Shown: in pieces, positions 33,253 to 43,042 of the stretch
How the letters are laid out: every line of letters starts with the position of its first letter
How positions within the stretch are numbered: the first letter of the stretch is position 1
Source of the DNA: CAVPDG01 sp963702535
GTDB taxonomy: Bacteria > Chloroflexota > Anaerolineae > Anaerolineales > UBA4823
Length of the DNA stretch: 64,000 nt
Assembly (NCBI GenBank): GCA_963702535.1
Contig: CAVPDG010000015.1
Coordinates: 1 to 64,000 of the forward strand
Direction of reading: 5' to 3'
Program-made: the position numbers and the translations under genes
The notes under the pieces: generated by a model
Databases searched by the model: none
Seen by the model: only the letters and a program-made list of their open reading frames with translations
What the model was told of the DNA's origin: nothing

Positions 33253-35182
33253 TTAAGCGCCCTCCTTCTCAACTCCTACCTCAACGCTTGGAAACCGTGT
33301 CAGGTCCGTATGAGGCAGGAACAATGCTGACATAAACGCTTCATAAAACATGTTATCAGCCGATAGCTCAATATACGTCATACGTCTGGCAATTTCCTGG
33401 ATACGCGTGCGTGCGTCCTTATCCAGTAATGCATAGTATGCCCCCAGAACAGCAGTATTACCTAGAAATTGGTATTTGTCCCAGGGTATATCCGGCAGCA
33501 GCCCAATCTGGATGGCTTTTTCTACGTTAATATACTTGCCAAAAGAGCCGCCGATTAATGCCTGTTCTACAGCTTCGAGCGGGATGCCGACACTATCCGC
33601 CAGGACCGCAAATCCCGCATAAATGGCTGCTTTCGCCCGCAGCAGGTTATCGATATCGACGTGCGTGATCGCCAGGTCCTTCCCCGTCTCGGTTTCACTC
33701 CCCCAGGCGATGACATATTCCAAACCGTGCTCGCCTTCACGGATGCGCGGCGTGTCTAGCTGTGTATTGAAATGCCCACCTTTATCTACAACGCCGGTCA
33801 TGAAGGCTTCAGCCAGCAGCGAGATCAAGCCACTCCCGCAGAAGCCGCGCGGTTTACCACCCCCGATGACCCGGTAGGCAGGCTCGTACGTCTCCCCGTT
33901 GATCCATACTTCCTCGATGGCGCCTTTAGTCGCCCGCATACCGTTCAAGACACCCGCTCCCTCAAAGGCAGGACCCGCCGAACAAGCGCAGGTTACCAGC
34001 CATTCGCGTGAGCCAAGCACCATCTCGCCGTTCGTGCCCACGTCCAGGAACAAGGTCAGTTTTTCGGTGGTATCCACGCCAGCGGATAGGACACCGGCAG
34101 TGATATCTGCGCCGACATAACTGGCAACTCCCGGCAGGCAATCGATGGTTGCCTCGCGATTGATGCCGATGCCGATATCTTTTGCCAGGAGGGATGGCAC
34201 ATGGTTGACCGATGTTATAAATGGTGCCAGGCGAATGTTGGAAGCCGAGATCCCGAGAAGCAGGTGCATCATCGTGCTATTGCCTGCCACCGTCGCCTTG
34301 ACGATCTCATCCGGCTGGATCTGGAACTCGTTTGCAGGCAGTTTCAACCAGCCCATTGATCGTCTCGAGCACCAAGCCGCGCAGGTGATCGCTTCCGCCG
34401 TTCTTGCTGGCATACATGATGCGCGAGATTACGTCTTCACCGCAGGCGATCTGCCCGTTGTACTCAGCTACCTGCGCCCGCACCTGCCCGGTGACCAGAT
34501 CGACAAGCCACAGCGTCACCGTGGTCGTGCCGATATCGATCGCAACTCCCCAAAGCGGATCGTAGTCCGAGACGTACCCCGGCACCAGGTCAATCAGCCG
34601 CGCCGGGCATTCCGGGCAGTCCCAGGTCTGCGCGTCCAGTATGGCTGCTACCTGCCAGTCTGCCTCGCGCAAGAGATCACTGATGCGGCGCAAAAAGTCT
34701 AACGAGACCTGCAAATCGCCAATCCCAGCTGCCTGGCGCAATCCAGTAAGCAAGCGCCCCCAATCATCCGTCTGGTCATCCAGGCTGGGTGGCGTCAGGC
34801 TGACGGGAATGCGGCGCACGGTCTGCGAGTACTGCGGGTTATATCCCGCAGGTACAACCACCTCACCAACCGTCCGGTCGGAGGTCAGGCGCCGCTCGAT
34901 TTTCTCCTGGGGTGGGACAACGACGGTAAGGTCACCCTCTACAACCGTCTGGCAGGCTAAGGCATAGCCCATCTCGATATCTTCGCGGGATAGGCGAAGC
35001 GCGCTGCGGCGGCGCGCGGCTCCAGAAGTCACTTGAACCACGCACCGCCCGCAGCGACCCTGCCCTCCGCAAGGTTGCATGATATTAATGCCCGCCAGGC
35101 GCGCAGCCTCTGCCAGCAGAGTGCCCGTTGGCACGACCACCGGCTCAGCGGCGATATCAAATTTTACGCTGTGATCCACCAT
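33253..35182 (-). CDS. acsV: Reductive activator of corrinoid protein (RACo/AcsV-like, DUF4445; one frame break)
   Basis: An ASKHA-fold ATPase that uses an Fe-S electron and ATP to return inactive Co(II) corrinoid proteins to Co(I). The N-terminal [2Fe-2S] domain has C38, C44, C47 and C77 (PCGGQGRCGRCVVQV, YALACQTVVEGD). The ATPase part starts WGVAIDIGTTTVTLWLVD. The frame breaks at about 34327-34340; removing one base joins NGLVETA to PDEIVKATVAGNSTMMHLLLGI, followed by LFLDVGTNGEMVLG, GKPRGFCGSGLISLL and ALIGGSFGKYINVEKAI. The joined product is about 642 residues, normal for RACo. It lies between CoFeSP large subunit and acsE, so CoFeSP is the expected client; it might also serve the corrinoid protein at 56390-57040. 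Confidence 0.9.
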
Positions 35183-35231
35183 TTTACGCGCTCGTCAGAC
35201 GGCATACCAATAAATCAATCGCAAAGAAAGG

Positions 35232-36551
35232 TCATAGCACCTGTTTCATAAACTTCGGAAGATCGACCGCTTCACGCGGACCCACGCGGATTTCCCAATC
35301 CGGCAGCTCGCCTTCCACCTCACCCGAGATCACCGCAACCGCCCCCGGCAGCACCAAGCGCTTGCGCGCGACTTTATCCGCCACGTTGAACGCCTTCACC
35401 GCTTTGGCAATCCGCTCGGAGTTGAACTTGCCGGCTGCCCAGGCAGTCAGCACGCTCATACCCTCTGCGTCGGTGACCAGTAGCCATGCCGGTAAGCCAG
35501 AGCTTTCTACCTCATTCGCAACGCTGAAGTAGGTGATACTGAAGTTGGTGGTCACCAGCACAGGATCCTCCGCCTTGGGCGCATTGATCTCGTACAAGCC
35601 GGGCTGCACCTGGATGGGCTTCTGCGGGTCGGTGTAGATATTCTGGCGCAAGACCAGGAGCGGATAGAACAGCTCCTTAGCAAAATGGTCAAGGACGATA
35701 AAACCCGCGTACTTCGTCAGCGCCTGCGCTGCGGCTGCCGGATTAGCGGGGAAGGCAATCGTCGGATACCCGAGCGGCTTGAAGTTCTTCTTCAATGCCA
35801 GCCTGCGGATCTGCACCGCTCTGGCTACATCAAGACTCAAGCCCTGGCTGACCGGGTCCAGGACCATGTCTTCAACGCCTTTTGCCTTGATCTTCTCGGT
35901 CAGGTCAGCGAGCTCATCGAGCGACTCCCCGCTAACGACCAGGGCTGCTTTGTACTGCTTGGCAAGCTCAGCCATCGCTTCCCAGTTTGCGCCTGTTGCT
36001 GAGCAAATCATCGGCGTCTCGCCATCCAGCGCTTTGAGCCCTGCTGCGAGTACATCGGCATCTTTACCCATCAAGATCAATGGCCGCTTGCTCACCGCCC
36101 GCACAGCGCTCACAGCTGCGGCGAATTTTGCTGCATCGCCGGATACAGATTCAACGCCAAATCCATCAAGAGTCAGGTCAATTCCGACATAATTCACAGT
36201 AAAAGACTCGGCAGGCGCTACAGCCGCTTTGATCTCATCCACGGAGAGCGAGTCCTTGACCTTCACAAAAACGCCGGGTTTGTTGTAGAAAGTTTTTTCA
36301 TGCCGGAAAAGCACGACCTCGTTGCCCGCCTTGACTTCATAACCGTCAGATTTGATCGTCACCAGCCGGATTGGAGGCGCGGATGATTCCGCCAGTTGAG
36401 CTTTGGAAGCCTCACTTACGTACGGGCAGGCGGTCAGCTCAACCTGCTTTGCCGCTAATTTCATGGCGAAAGCCAGGCAGGTGGGAAAACCGCACTCCTT
36501 GCAGTTCGTTTGCGGCAGAAGCTTATAAATTTGAATGCCAGATAGAGCCAT
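35232..36551 (-). CDS. acsC: Corrinoid/iron-sulfur protein large subunit AcsC (CdhE)
   Basis: The 439-residue gamma subunit of CoFeSP, which carries the methyl-cobamide between AcsE and AcsB. The N-terminal [4Fe-4S] site is C17, C20, C25 and C42 (TNCKECGFPTCLAFAM, TACPYV). The central TIM-like barrel (FTVNYVGIDLTLDGFGV, PLILMGKDADVL) is followed by a C-terminal cobamide-binding part (VLVTTNFSITYFSVANEVESSGLPAWLLVTDAEGMSVLTAWAAGKF). Length and motifs are normal. It follows acsD by about 40 bases. Confidence 0.94.
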   Translation of the reverse strand: MALSGIQIYKLLPQTNCKECGFPTCLAFAMKLAAKQVELTACPYVSEASKAQLAESSAPPIRLVTIKSDGYEVKAGNEVVLFRHEKTFYNKPGVFVKVKDSLSVDEIKAAVAPAESFTVNYVGIDLTLDGFGVESVSGDAAKFAAAVSAVRAVSKRPLILMGKDADVLAAGLKALDGETPMICSATGANWEAMAELAKQYKAALVVSGESLDELADLTEKIKAKGVEDMVLDPVSQGLSLDVARAVQIRRLALKKNFKPLGYPTIAFPANPAAAAQALTKYAGFIVLDHFAKELFYPLLVLRQNIYTDPQKPIQVQPGLYEINAPKAEDPVLVTTNFSITYFSVANEVESSGLPAWLLVTDAEGMSVLTAWAAGKFNSERIAKAVKAFNVADKVARKRLVLPGAVAVISGEVEGELPDWEIRVGPREAVDLPKFMKQVL

Positions 36552-36589
36552 AGTTAATTCTCCATCACACGCTGGATTATAGTTCCGTC

Positions 36590-37564
36590 TTAGTTGGGCT
36601 GGGCCGCCCCCATCAACTCGTTGATCGCCGCCTGCACCTGGCGAAGACTTTCCGGGTGGCGGACCACAACAATGTCAGCCCCCGATTCGACCAGAGTGAC
36701 AGCCGTCAAGACCTCCCAGTTGATAGCCCTGTTCAGCCAATCACCCCAGGCGTCAGGCACGCCTTGACCGACCTTCGATTCCTTCGTCTTCCAGGCTTCA
36801 AATCCGGGTGTCACGATCATCGGAAACTGAGTCATAGCATCACCCTGCAGGGCAGCCAATCTGAGCCGCTCCATCACGGAAAAGCCGTACTCAATCCCAT
36901 ATCCCAACGCGCCGGTGGTGGGATCCATCAAGACCCGGTCGGCGGGCAAGCCCATATCGGTGATGAGAATATTCAACTGCTTGGATAGATTAACATCCAT
37001 CGGCGTGCGAGCGCTTACCAGGTGACCGTTTGCCATTGCGGTAGCCACGATGGTGCGGTAGTTCTTGTCCTCGCAAATACCGAGCACCAGGCGTTCTCCC
37101 TTGGTCGCCTCGGCAACGGCGACGAGCAGGGCATTATCCAGCTCAGCCTGCCCGGGTCCAAAGACCAGCACAGGCAATCCAGTTGCTTTCAATACAGCTT
37201 TGACAGACGCCACTGCCCCTTCCGGCGTGGTCGGTTTACCCTCCTTATCTGTGGGACTGAGCATAATCTCGATTAACTCTGCGCCGGCTTTCTCGGCTGC
37301 GCTTGCCCAGAGCCCCGGGTCGTCTACCACTTCCCCCCAGGTTTCGAGAAGTAGAGGAGACCAGTCTTCTGGCTTGCGATCCCTGATCTCGATCGCTACG
37401 ACAGGCTTGCAAGGCATGCCCGCTTCGAAGTGCATATACGGCAGGCTCTTCTCTCCGCCGATTGTGACCGTGTGGGATCGGGTCCCCCCGTCAGTAGCAG
37501 TCGCTCCCAGGGTGATGGTGCGGACTGCGCCAGGCCATTTGTCTACGGGAATTTCGACAGGCAT
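36590..37564 (-). CDS. acsD: Corrinoid/iron-sulfur protein small subunit AcsD (CdhD)
   Basis: From ATG 37564 the product is about 324 residues (PVEIPVDKWPGAVRTITLGA). It is the delta subunit TIM barrel of CoFeSP: GGEKSLPYMHFEAGMPCKPVVAIEI, GLPVLVFGPGQAELDNALLVAVAEA, LNILITDMGLPADRVLMDPTTGALGYGIEYGFSVMERLRLAAL, and TPGFEAWKTKESKVGQGVPDAWGD. The longer in-frame start at 37651 overlaps the upstream CBS gene and looks spurious. It ends about 40 bases before acsC, as usual for CoFeSP subunits. Confidence 0.93.
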   Translation of the reverse strand: MPVEIPVDKWPGAVRTITLGATATDGGTRSHTVTIGGEKSLPYMHFEAGMPCKPVVAIEIRDRKPEDWSPLLLETWGEVVDDPGLWASAAEKAGAELIEIMLSPTDKEGKPTTPEGAVASVKAVLKATGLPVLVFGPGQAELDNALLVAVAEATKGERLVLGICEDKNYRTIVATAMANGHLVSARTPMDVNLSKQLNILITDMGLPADRVLMDPTTGALGYGIEYGFSVMERLRLAALQGDAMTQFPMIVTPGFEAWKTKESKVGQGVPDAWGDWLNRAINWEVLTAVTLVESGADIVVVRHPESLRQVQAAINELMGAAQPN

Positions 37565-37568
37565 ACGC

Positions 37569-38069
37569 TTACTCCTCTGGTAATTTGTTCTGACGCCGCG
37601 CAGCATTTCGGCGCTCCAAGAACGCTTCAACCGGCGGCTTGCGATCGGCATAGATGCCTAAATCGTTCAAATCCTCATCCTTCTGGGCACTGATATGGCG
37701 GAGAATATGACGGTAAGATAACATCGCGGCAGGATAGGTGATCCCACCCGCATGGTGCATTAAGTACAGGGTCTTCACCTTCAGATCCAGCATGATCTGG
37801 GCGGCTGCCGCCAACGGGATGTCCGGCGGGATTTGGGGCACACCTTCGTGGAGGATATCCCCGGCAGTGAGCTCAGCGAATTCTCCCCTGGCGTAGGCTT
37901 GTGTCAGCTGTTCCAGACCAACCGTACCCAGGGCATGCCCATCTTGCATGACAACAATATCCTCTCCCGAGTTATCCAGGAGGGCTCGCGCACAATCTAC
38001 AATAGGCGTATCCGGAGAGCATGTCTCCACACCTACAGTCATCAGATCACGAACGAGTTGACGAGTCAT
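37569..38069 (-). CDS. CBS-domain-pair protein embedded in the CODH/ACS operon
   Basis: A 166-residue protein from ATG 38069. Two CBS motifs are visible: TRQLVRDLMTVGVETCSPDTPIVDCARALLDN with GEDIVVMQDGHALGTVGLEQL, and LTAGDILHEGVPQIPPDIPLAAAAQIMLDLKVKTLYLM. CBS pairs bind adenosine nucleotides or SAM and act as energy sensors. It sits between acsB and acsD, 4 bases from acsD, so it is likely co-expressed. The stand-alone form has no catalytic domain. It may sense adenylate charge for the pathway, but this is inference; I know of no described function for a CBS protein at this position. Confidence 0.75.
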   Translation of the reverse strand: MTRQLVRDLMTVGVETCSPDTPIVDCARALLDNSGEDIVVMQDGHALGTVGLEQLTQAYARGEFAELTAGDILHEGVPQIPPDIPLAAAAQIMLDLKVKTLYLMHHAGGITYPAAMLSYRHILRHISAQKDEDLNDLGIYADRKPPVEAFLERRNAARRQNKLPEE

Positions 38070-38098
38070 GCAAGACGGCGATATGCTTTGGTTCGATT

Positions 38099-38135
38099 TG
38101 TGGGGATGAGGCATTCAACATGCCTCATCCCCACA
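38099..38135. promoter_or_regulatory. Perfect 16-bp-stem hairpin between acsB and the CBS gene
   Basis: Arms of 16 perfect bp (TGTGGGGATGAGGCAT with its complement, loop TCAAC) lie right after the acsB stop (38143) and 30 bases before the CBS start. On the minus strand it is not followed by a T run, so it is not a standard terminator. A stem here can protect the acsB message or reduce read-through to the downstream genes. Confidence 0.8.
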
Positions 38136-38142
38136 ATGTAGA

Positions 38143-40428
38143 TTAGAAAATCGGATCCATCACCAGCGCAGGATGATTGTGCTCTTCAAGCCAGGCTAAG
38201 ACCTCTTCGACGGTAGACGCATTCCGCTCATCCGGTATCTTGTCGATCAGATCGGGATCTCCCTCTCGGATCGCCACGGCTTTCAGCTCGTCAGCCATGG
38301 CTTCTTTAAGTACGCTACTCAGCCAGATGACGCGTTTAAAGCCTCCATCAGCCGAGATGAATTTCGGGCTGATGAGATAGAACTTACCAACACCCATCAC
38401 GCCCGGGGTCTGGTTGCCACCACCGGCAATGCCCGCCAGGGTGCTGAAGGTCATGCCTGCGGGCGTCATGCTGGTATCTTCACGGCTGACCACCATCACG
38501 CCGTTTGCTTCTGGGATCAACATCACGATGCACTCGAAGCACCCACAGGCGGTCATCGGGTTTTCCATGATCGAATACATCGATACTTCTGAGATGACCC
38601 CATGTGAGCCGATCTTGGCGTACTGGTTGGTGCCATCCCAGTAACCCTTCTGCATGTCGATCTGCTTGCCCAGCTTGATCGGCTGGTTGGGTCCCGTGGG
38701 ATTGATATTGTAGGACGCTTTGCAGTCCAACCAGTTGTAAGCTCCACACAGCCCTAACCGTTCTGGGCTCACCACGCATACGTGGTTCGGTGCGAATGAC
38801 TGGCACAACGTACAGGAGTAGAACTCTTCAACCCGATCATCCGTCAGGTCAGCCAGGCGCTTATTACGGTAGTCGTAAGCGTGCCGCGCCTTTCCCAGCC
38901 ATTCCGGCAATAAAACAGGATCGGTGTAGATGGTTACCTGCACTTTATCAACGATCGCGCCGAAGTCGCTGTGATAGCGTGCGTGCAGGATCTTGCCAAA
39001 GTGCTCCAGGTCAAATCCCTTCTCGGCAGCAGCATTGGAGATGCGCACCCAGGCGATGTCACGCTGTCCAATGTGCTGGATGCCGGATGCGCCGTTGATA
39101 AAGTAGTGAATTTGTCGCTCGAGCACCGGCTCGAAGTCCTCCTGCATTTGCCGTCCAGCCACTTTCACGATGATGCCCATATCCATGCTGCCTTGCTCAG
39201 GCACCGTGGCTATTCCGGGTCCAACCACCTCGACTTTCCCATCTACCACCTCATCCAGCGGCGCCATCTGCAAAAACTCAAAGCAGCGCGAGCGCTTGCC
39301 GCCGAACTCGATGCGCATATCGGTCTTGCGCACCACCTCGCCTTCAAACGCCGAGCCATAAGGCACAGGCACCGGAACGTCGGAGACCTTAACCTTCACT
39401 CCCCGCACCTCGATGCACTTCTGCACCAGGCGCTCTGCCCGCTCCAGGTCATCTTTGCCCTCGATTTCGTTGAAGGGCATGCTGACAACATGCTCGTACT
39501 TCGTGATGCCGGTGGGGAGTATCTCTGGGATGACGGTATCGGCAATCACCGGGAAGCCGAAGTTGATCGCTCCCGCAGCCGCCGCGTATTTCAGATCATC
39601 CACCTCTCCCAGAGCCAGGACGAAGGCAAATACGCGCTCTTTATTGTAGAGCAGGTTCTCACGCGCCTGCCCACCCTTCAAACCACCGAAGGTCAGCCCA
39701 GAGCGGACGGCAAATCCAAGCGCGTAGATGGCGCTGATCGTATCCGTCCCAAACGGCACGGTGTAGGTATCGTAGCCGAGCTCAAAGCCTTCTTCGACGA
39801 GCTGGTGGATGATGCTCCTTCCGTTAACATTCCCAGAGAGGAAGCACAGGATGTTGCGCCGCTGTAACTCGCGGACGATCTTGACTGCAACTTCATTCGA
39901 TTTCGCCGCGCCAACGATGGCGGCAAAACCGGGCATGCGCCCATCGACAAGCTGAATACCCCAGGAGCGCAGCTGGATATCATCGATGGGACCGTTCAGA
40001 TGTCCTTCCAACCCGTTCGAGCCATTCCCGTCCGGGCTGGTGAATGCGGTGCCGCCAGCCAACTGGAAGCCTGCCATGGGTTCGGGTTGTAACCCGTAGA
40101 TGTAACGGATCGCTTCGATCACCTCTGCGGCAATCAGGGTAGACATACCGCCATCCAGGGTCTCACCCAAGTAGGGCGTCCAGTGACTACCAGATGGCAC
40201 CGGGTGCAGCAAGTTGCGGGCTAAAGCTAACGACTGTTCCAACTGCCCAAGGTTTTCCACAGCAACGCCGGTCATGCCATAGATCAGCGGCAGGTAATAT
40301 GCCGTGTTCGGGAATGCAACCGGAGTATCCGGACCGCGTTCCGCCAGGGCTTTTTGCAGCATTAGCTCTGCTTCACCGACAAGCGCATTTGCACCGCGAA
40401 GAGCTCGTGTAGCTATGTAGCGTGACAT
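38143..40428 (-). CDS. acsB: Acetyl-CoA synthase AcsB (CODH/ACS beta subunit, CdhC-type)
   Basis: 761 residues, the length of bacterial AcsB with its extra N-terminal domain. It makes acetyl-CoA from CO, CoA and the methyl of CoFeSP at the nickel-iron A-cluster. The A-cluster ligands are all present with exact spacing: CTLC (C0, C3), C12, C22 in CTLCQSFAPNHVCVVSPERLGLC, and the CGC pair in MTACGCFECIV. The N-terminal domain (TAYYLPLIYGMTGVAVENLG) and domain 2 (VPYGSAFEGEVVRKTDMRIEFGGKRSRCFEFLQM) are recognisable. It follows acsA by 36 bases in the operon. Confidence 0.96.
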   Translation of the reverse strand: MSRYIATRALRGANALVGEAELMLQKALAERGPDTPVAFPNTAYYLPLIYGMTGVAVENLGQLEQSLALARNLLHPVPSGSHWTPYLGETLDGGMSTLIAAEVIEAIRYIYGLQPEPMAGFQLAGGTAFTSPDGNGSNGLEGHLNGPIDDIQLRSWGIQLVDGRMPGFAAIVGAAKSNEVAVKIVRELQRRNILCFLSGNVNGRSIIHQLVEEGFELGYDTYTVPFGTDTISAIYALGFAVRSGLTFGGLKGGQARENLLYNKERVFAFVLALGEVDDLKYAAAAGAINFGFPVIADTVIPEILPTGITKYEHVVSMPFNEIEGKDDLERAERLVQKCIEVRGVKVKVSDVPVPVPYGSAFEGEVVRKTDMRIEFGGKRSRCFEFLQMAPLDEVVDGKVEVVGPGIATVPEQGSMDMGIIVKVAGRQMQEDFEPVLERQIHYFINGASGIQHIGQRDIAWVRISNAAAEKGFDLEHFGKILHARYHSDFGAIVDKVQVTIYTDPVLLPEWLGKARHAYDYRNKRLADLTDDRVEEFYSCTLCQSFAPNHVCVVSPERLGLCGAYNWLDCKASYNINPTGPNQPIKLGKQIDMQKGYWDGTNQYAKIGSHGVISEVSMYSIMENPMTACGCFECIVMLIPEANGVMVVSREDTSMTPAGMTFSTLAGIAGGGNQTPGVMGVGKFYLISPKFISADGGFKRVIWLSSVLKEAMADELKAVAIREGDPDLIDKIPDERNASTVEEVLAWLEEHNHPALVMDPIF

Positions 40429-40464
40429 TTGACCTCCAAATTCTGCAATGCCGATTTTATTACG

Positions 40465-42480
40465 CTAATCGGCTGCAACTCCATATAGCGCTTCGCGGCG
40501 CGCTGCCAGTGGCAGCTCTTCCAGCTCTACCATCCTCTGATCACCGCTCTTGCCAAACCGCTCAGGGTCATAGACAGGCAGACCCAGAGCAGCCCGTTTC
40601 TTGTCAATATGCTCCAGCGTGCGCTGGATCATCTCATCGGGGTCTTTGATAAATTCAAGCTTGCCGCCGTAGAGCTTCTCCCAGCCTTCGCTGATGTAGT
40701 GCAGGACGATATCGCTATCTGAAACGCGATCCGGCATACCACTGACGGGAGAAGCGCCGCCGAAGATGACATACGCGCCAGATGCCACGCAATAAGTGGC
40801 AATAGCGAGCGCTTTCTCGCTCATCCACTCAGGCGCCAGACCCACAGCCGGGATCTGGTCGATATCATCACCGAGCCCGCCTTCTTCAGCCATCTGCGTC
40901 AAGACAGTCAGGATGCGGGTGTTATCCACGCAAGAACCCATGTGCAGCACAGGTGGGATGCCAATCGTTTCACATACTTCGCGAAGACCGGCGCCCACTT
41001 TATTGAGCCCGGCTTCGCCCAGCAGCAAGCCCAGTTTTGCAGCAGCAATCGCGCCGCAACCGGTTTCTACGATCAGCACATCCTGCTTGAGCAGCTCCTG
41101 CGTCACGTAGGTGTGCAGGTAATCTTGCTTGCTGCGCGGGTTATTGCAGCCAACGATAGCCGCCACACCGCGAATGCGCCCCGTCATGATCGCGTCGTTG
41201 AGCGGGCGGAAAGAAGCCCGATACGTGCCGCCCAGCATATAGTTGATGTACTCATGGGAGAATCCCGGGATCAGGTCTTCTTTCACCTGGGGGATATGGA
41301 TTGCGCCGCGGTTCTTGTAATTATCGATAGCGCTCTTCAATATTTTCTTGGCGATCGTCAGGGCGTGTTCCTCTTCGAATTCAATATGAGTAGCACCCTT
41401 GAGACGCACTTTGGGAGAAGTGGTGATGATTTGCGTATGGAAGTTCTTCGCCAGATCGACCAATGCTTGCATGATGCACTGTACATCAACAACCATAGCC
41501 TCTACTGAACCGGTCAGGATAGCCAATTCCTGGTGCAGGAAATTGCCCGCCGCCGGGATCCCCTGGCGCATCAGAATCTCGTTCGCTGTACAGCAAATAC
41601 CGGATAGGTTGACGCCCTTCGCTCCGGCTGCCAGGGCGTACTCGATGATCTCCGGATCCTGCGAGGCTGCTACGATCATCTGGCTCAAGGTCGGCTCATG
41701 CCCGTGCACCACGATATTGACCATGTCGTCTTTGAGCACGCCGAGGTTCGCCTGTCCAAGGATCGGAGCGGGGGTGCCAAACAAGATGTCTGCCACGTCT
41801 GTGGCAATCATACTTCCACCCCACCCGTCCGCCAAGCCCACCCGGATTGCGTGGTTCAAAATATGCTCCGGATCCTGATCGTCTCCGATATGCGTGCGGT
41901 GCAGCGCTTCTACCACTTCACGGTCGACGCCCCTGGGCACTACGCCCTGCTCGCGCCAGATTTGCTGGCGTTTCTTCGGTGCCCGGATCACCGGTGCCAA
42001 CTCGCCCCGCTGCTGACCAAATTGGGCAATATATAGATCCGCCAGGTCGTTGGCGATCTCCTCAGGTGAGCGCTTCTCTACGGGTATACCGTACTTGGAA
42101 GCCACGGTGCGCAGCTTGGCTACATCGCGGATGATATATCCTTCAGCCTCGCCATTAGCAACCGCTTTCAGGGTGAATGCCATATCGCGCCCGTGATCCG
42201 AATGGGCTGCTGCGCCAGCCGCGATGGCTCTGATCAGGTTACGCGCCTGGATCGTATCGATCGTCGCACCGCAAACACCGGTCTGCCCGTCCTTTGTCAG
42301 GCGGCAAGGACCCATCCCGCACAGCTTGCAGCACATGCCGGCTGAGCCGATATTGCAGGGCACCATATCATCTGCCCGGGAGAATGCAGTGCCAATCCCC
42401 AACTCATCTGCGCGGATCAGCATCTCCTGGGCGGCTGGATCGGACGTTTGTTCCTCGTAACTCCGCTTCTCTTTGGCCAT
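40465..42480 (-). CDS. acsA: Ni-dependent carbon monoxide dehydrogenase catalytic subunit AcsA (CooS family)
   Basis: 671 residues. It interconverts CO2 and CO at the Ni-Fe-S C-cluster and supplies CO to AcsB. The N-terminal D- and B-cluster cysteines are visible: C42, C50, C51, C54, C59, C70 (PCNIGSAGMCCKLCGMGPCRL, GVCGA). The C-cluster region follows, with HGHEPTLSQMIV, GICCTANEILMRQG, GCNNPRSKQDYLH, VETGCGAIAAAKLG, LHMGSCVDNTRI, and VIFGGASPVSG. It is the bacterial form paired with AcsB. The upstream neighbour is a small HMA-like protein whose stop is 4 bases away. Confidence 0.96.
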   Translation of the reverse strand: MAKEKRSYEEQTSDPAAQEMLIRADELGIGTAFSRADDMVPCNIGSAGMCCKLCGMGPCRLTKDGQTGVCGATIDTIQARNLIRAIAAGAAAHSDHGRDMAFTLKAVANGEAEGYIIRDVAKLRTVASKYGIPVEKRSPEEIANDLADLYIAQFGQQRGELAPVIRAPKKRQQIWREQGVVPRGVDREVVEALHRTHIGDDQDPEHILNHAIRVGLADGWGGSMIATDVADILFGTPAPILGQANLGVLKDDMVNIVVHGHEPTLSQMIVAASQDPEIIEYALAAGAKGVNLSGICCTANEILMRQGIPAAGNFLHQELAILTGSVEAMVVDVQCIMQALVDLAKNFHTQIITTSPKVRLKGATHIEFEEEHALTIAKKILKSAIDNYKNRGAIHIPQVKEDLIPGFSHEYINYMLGGTYRASFRPLNDAIMTGRIRGVAAIVGCNNPRSKQDYLHTYVTQELLKQDVLIVETGCGAIAAAKLGLLLGEAGLNKVGAGLREVCETIGIPPVLHMGSCVDNTRILTVLTQMAEEGGLGDDIDQIPAVGLAPEWMSEKALAIATYCVASGAYVIFGGASPVSGMPDRVSDSDIVLHYISEGWEKLYGGKLEFIKDPDEMIQRTLEHIDKKRAALGLPVYDPERFGKSGDQRMVELEELPLAARREALYGVAAD

Positions 42481-42483
42481 TAA

Positions 42484-42882
42484 TTATTCCTCCTCTGGTT
42501 TGTTCGATTTTAACGGCCCCATTCCAGGGCAGGGCCACAACGGCCGCCCAGAGTAACCTACATTCTGAGCAAAGCTAACAACCTGGCGGGTATTTTCATA
42601 GACCATCGTATGCCTGAAGAAGGAGTTGCCGTTGCTACGCCCATAAGCAGCTTCACCCGTCTCGGAAGGCATCGAAAGCTCGCCGAGATAGCCAGCTTCA
42701 GCAAGGCTGGCCTCGATCTGCTCCGGGGTAACCTTGCCCGGATCATAAGTGACTTCCACTACCCTAAAGCTGCTGCTGGCGTAAACATCTTCCACGCCCG
42801 GCAATCCAAGCAAAATCCGCCGTACTTCAACCACGTGATGATCGCCAAACATTGTTTGTACTTCCAGTGTCAGAGTGTCCAT
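42484..42882 (-). CDS. Small HMA-like (ferredoxin-fold metal-binding) protein leading the CODH/ACS operon
   Basis: 132 residues from ATG 42882 (AAGGAGG directly upstream at short spacing). The N-terminal ~65 residues have the heavy-metal-associated beta-alpha-beta-beta-alpha-beta pattern: TLTLEVQTMFGDHHVVEVRRILLGLPGVEDVYASSSFRVVEVTYDPGKVTPEQIEASLAEAGY. The usual CxxC metal site is absent; the loop has GDHH instead, so any metal binding would be by histidine. The C-terminal half is a conserved-looking tail (SFAQNVGYSGRPLWPCPGMGPL) with one cysteine. As the first gene before acsA, a role in nickel delivery is tempting but unproven. No CooC/AcsF nickel-insertion ATPase is seen in the window. Confidence 0.7.
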   Translation of the reverse strand: MDTLTLEVQTMFGDHHVVEVRRILLGLPGVEDVYASSSFRVVEVTYDPGKVTPEQIEASLAEAGYLGELSMPSETGEAAYGRSNGNSFFRHTMVYENTRQVVSFAQNVGYSGRPLWPCPGMGPLKSNKPEEE

Positions 42883-43042
42883 AGCCTCCTTCTTTCGTAT
42901 AAAAAATTCCGGCAAAACATCGGTGAATTTATTACTTGAAATTACTATAACTGATTGTGCGCCATTCCAATAGTCATCTCCCATCGATACTACCAGCAAG
43001 GTAATCTACCAACCAACAATTTTAAGACCCTTACCGCAAATC

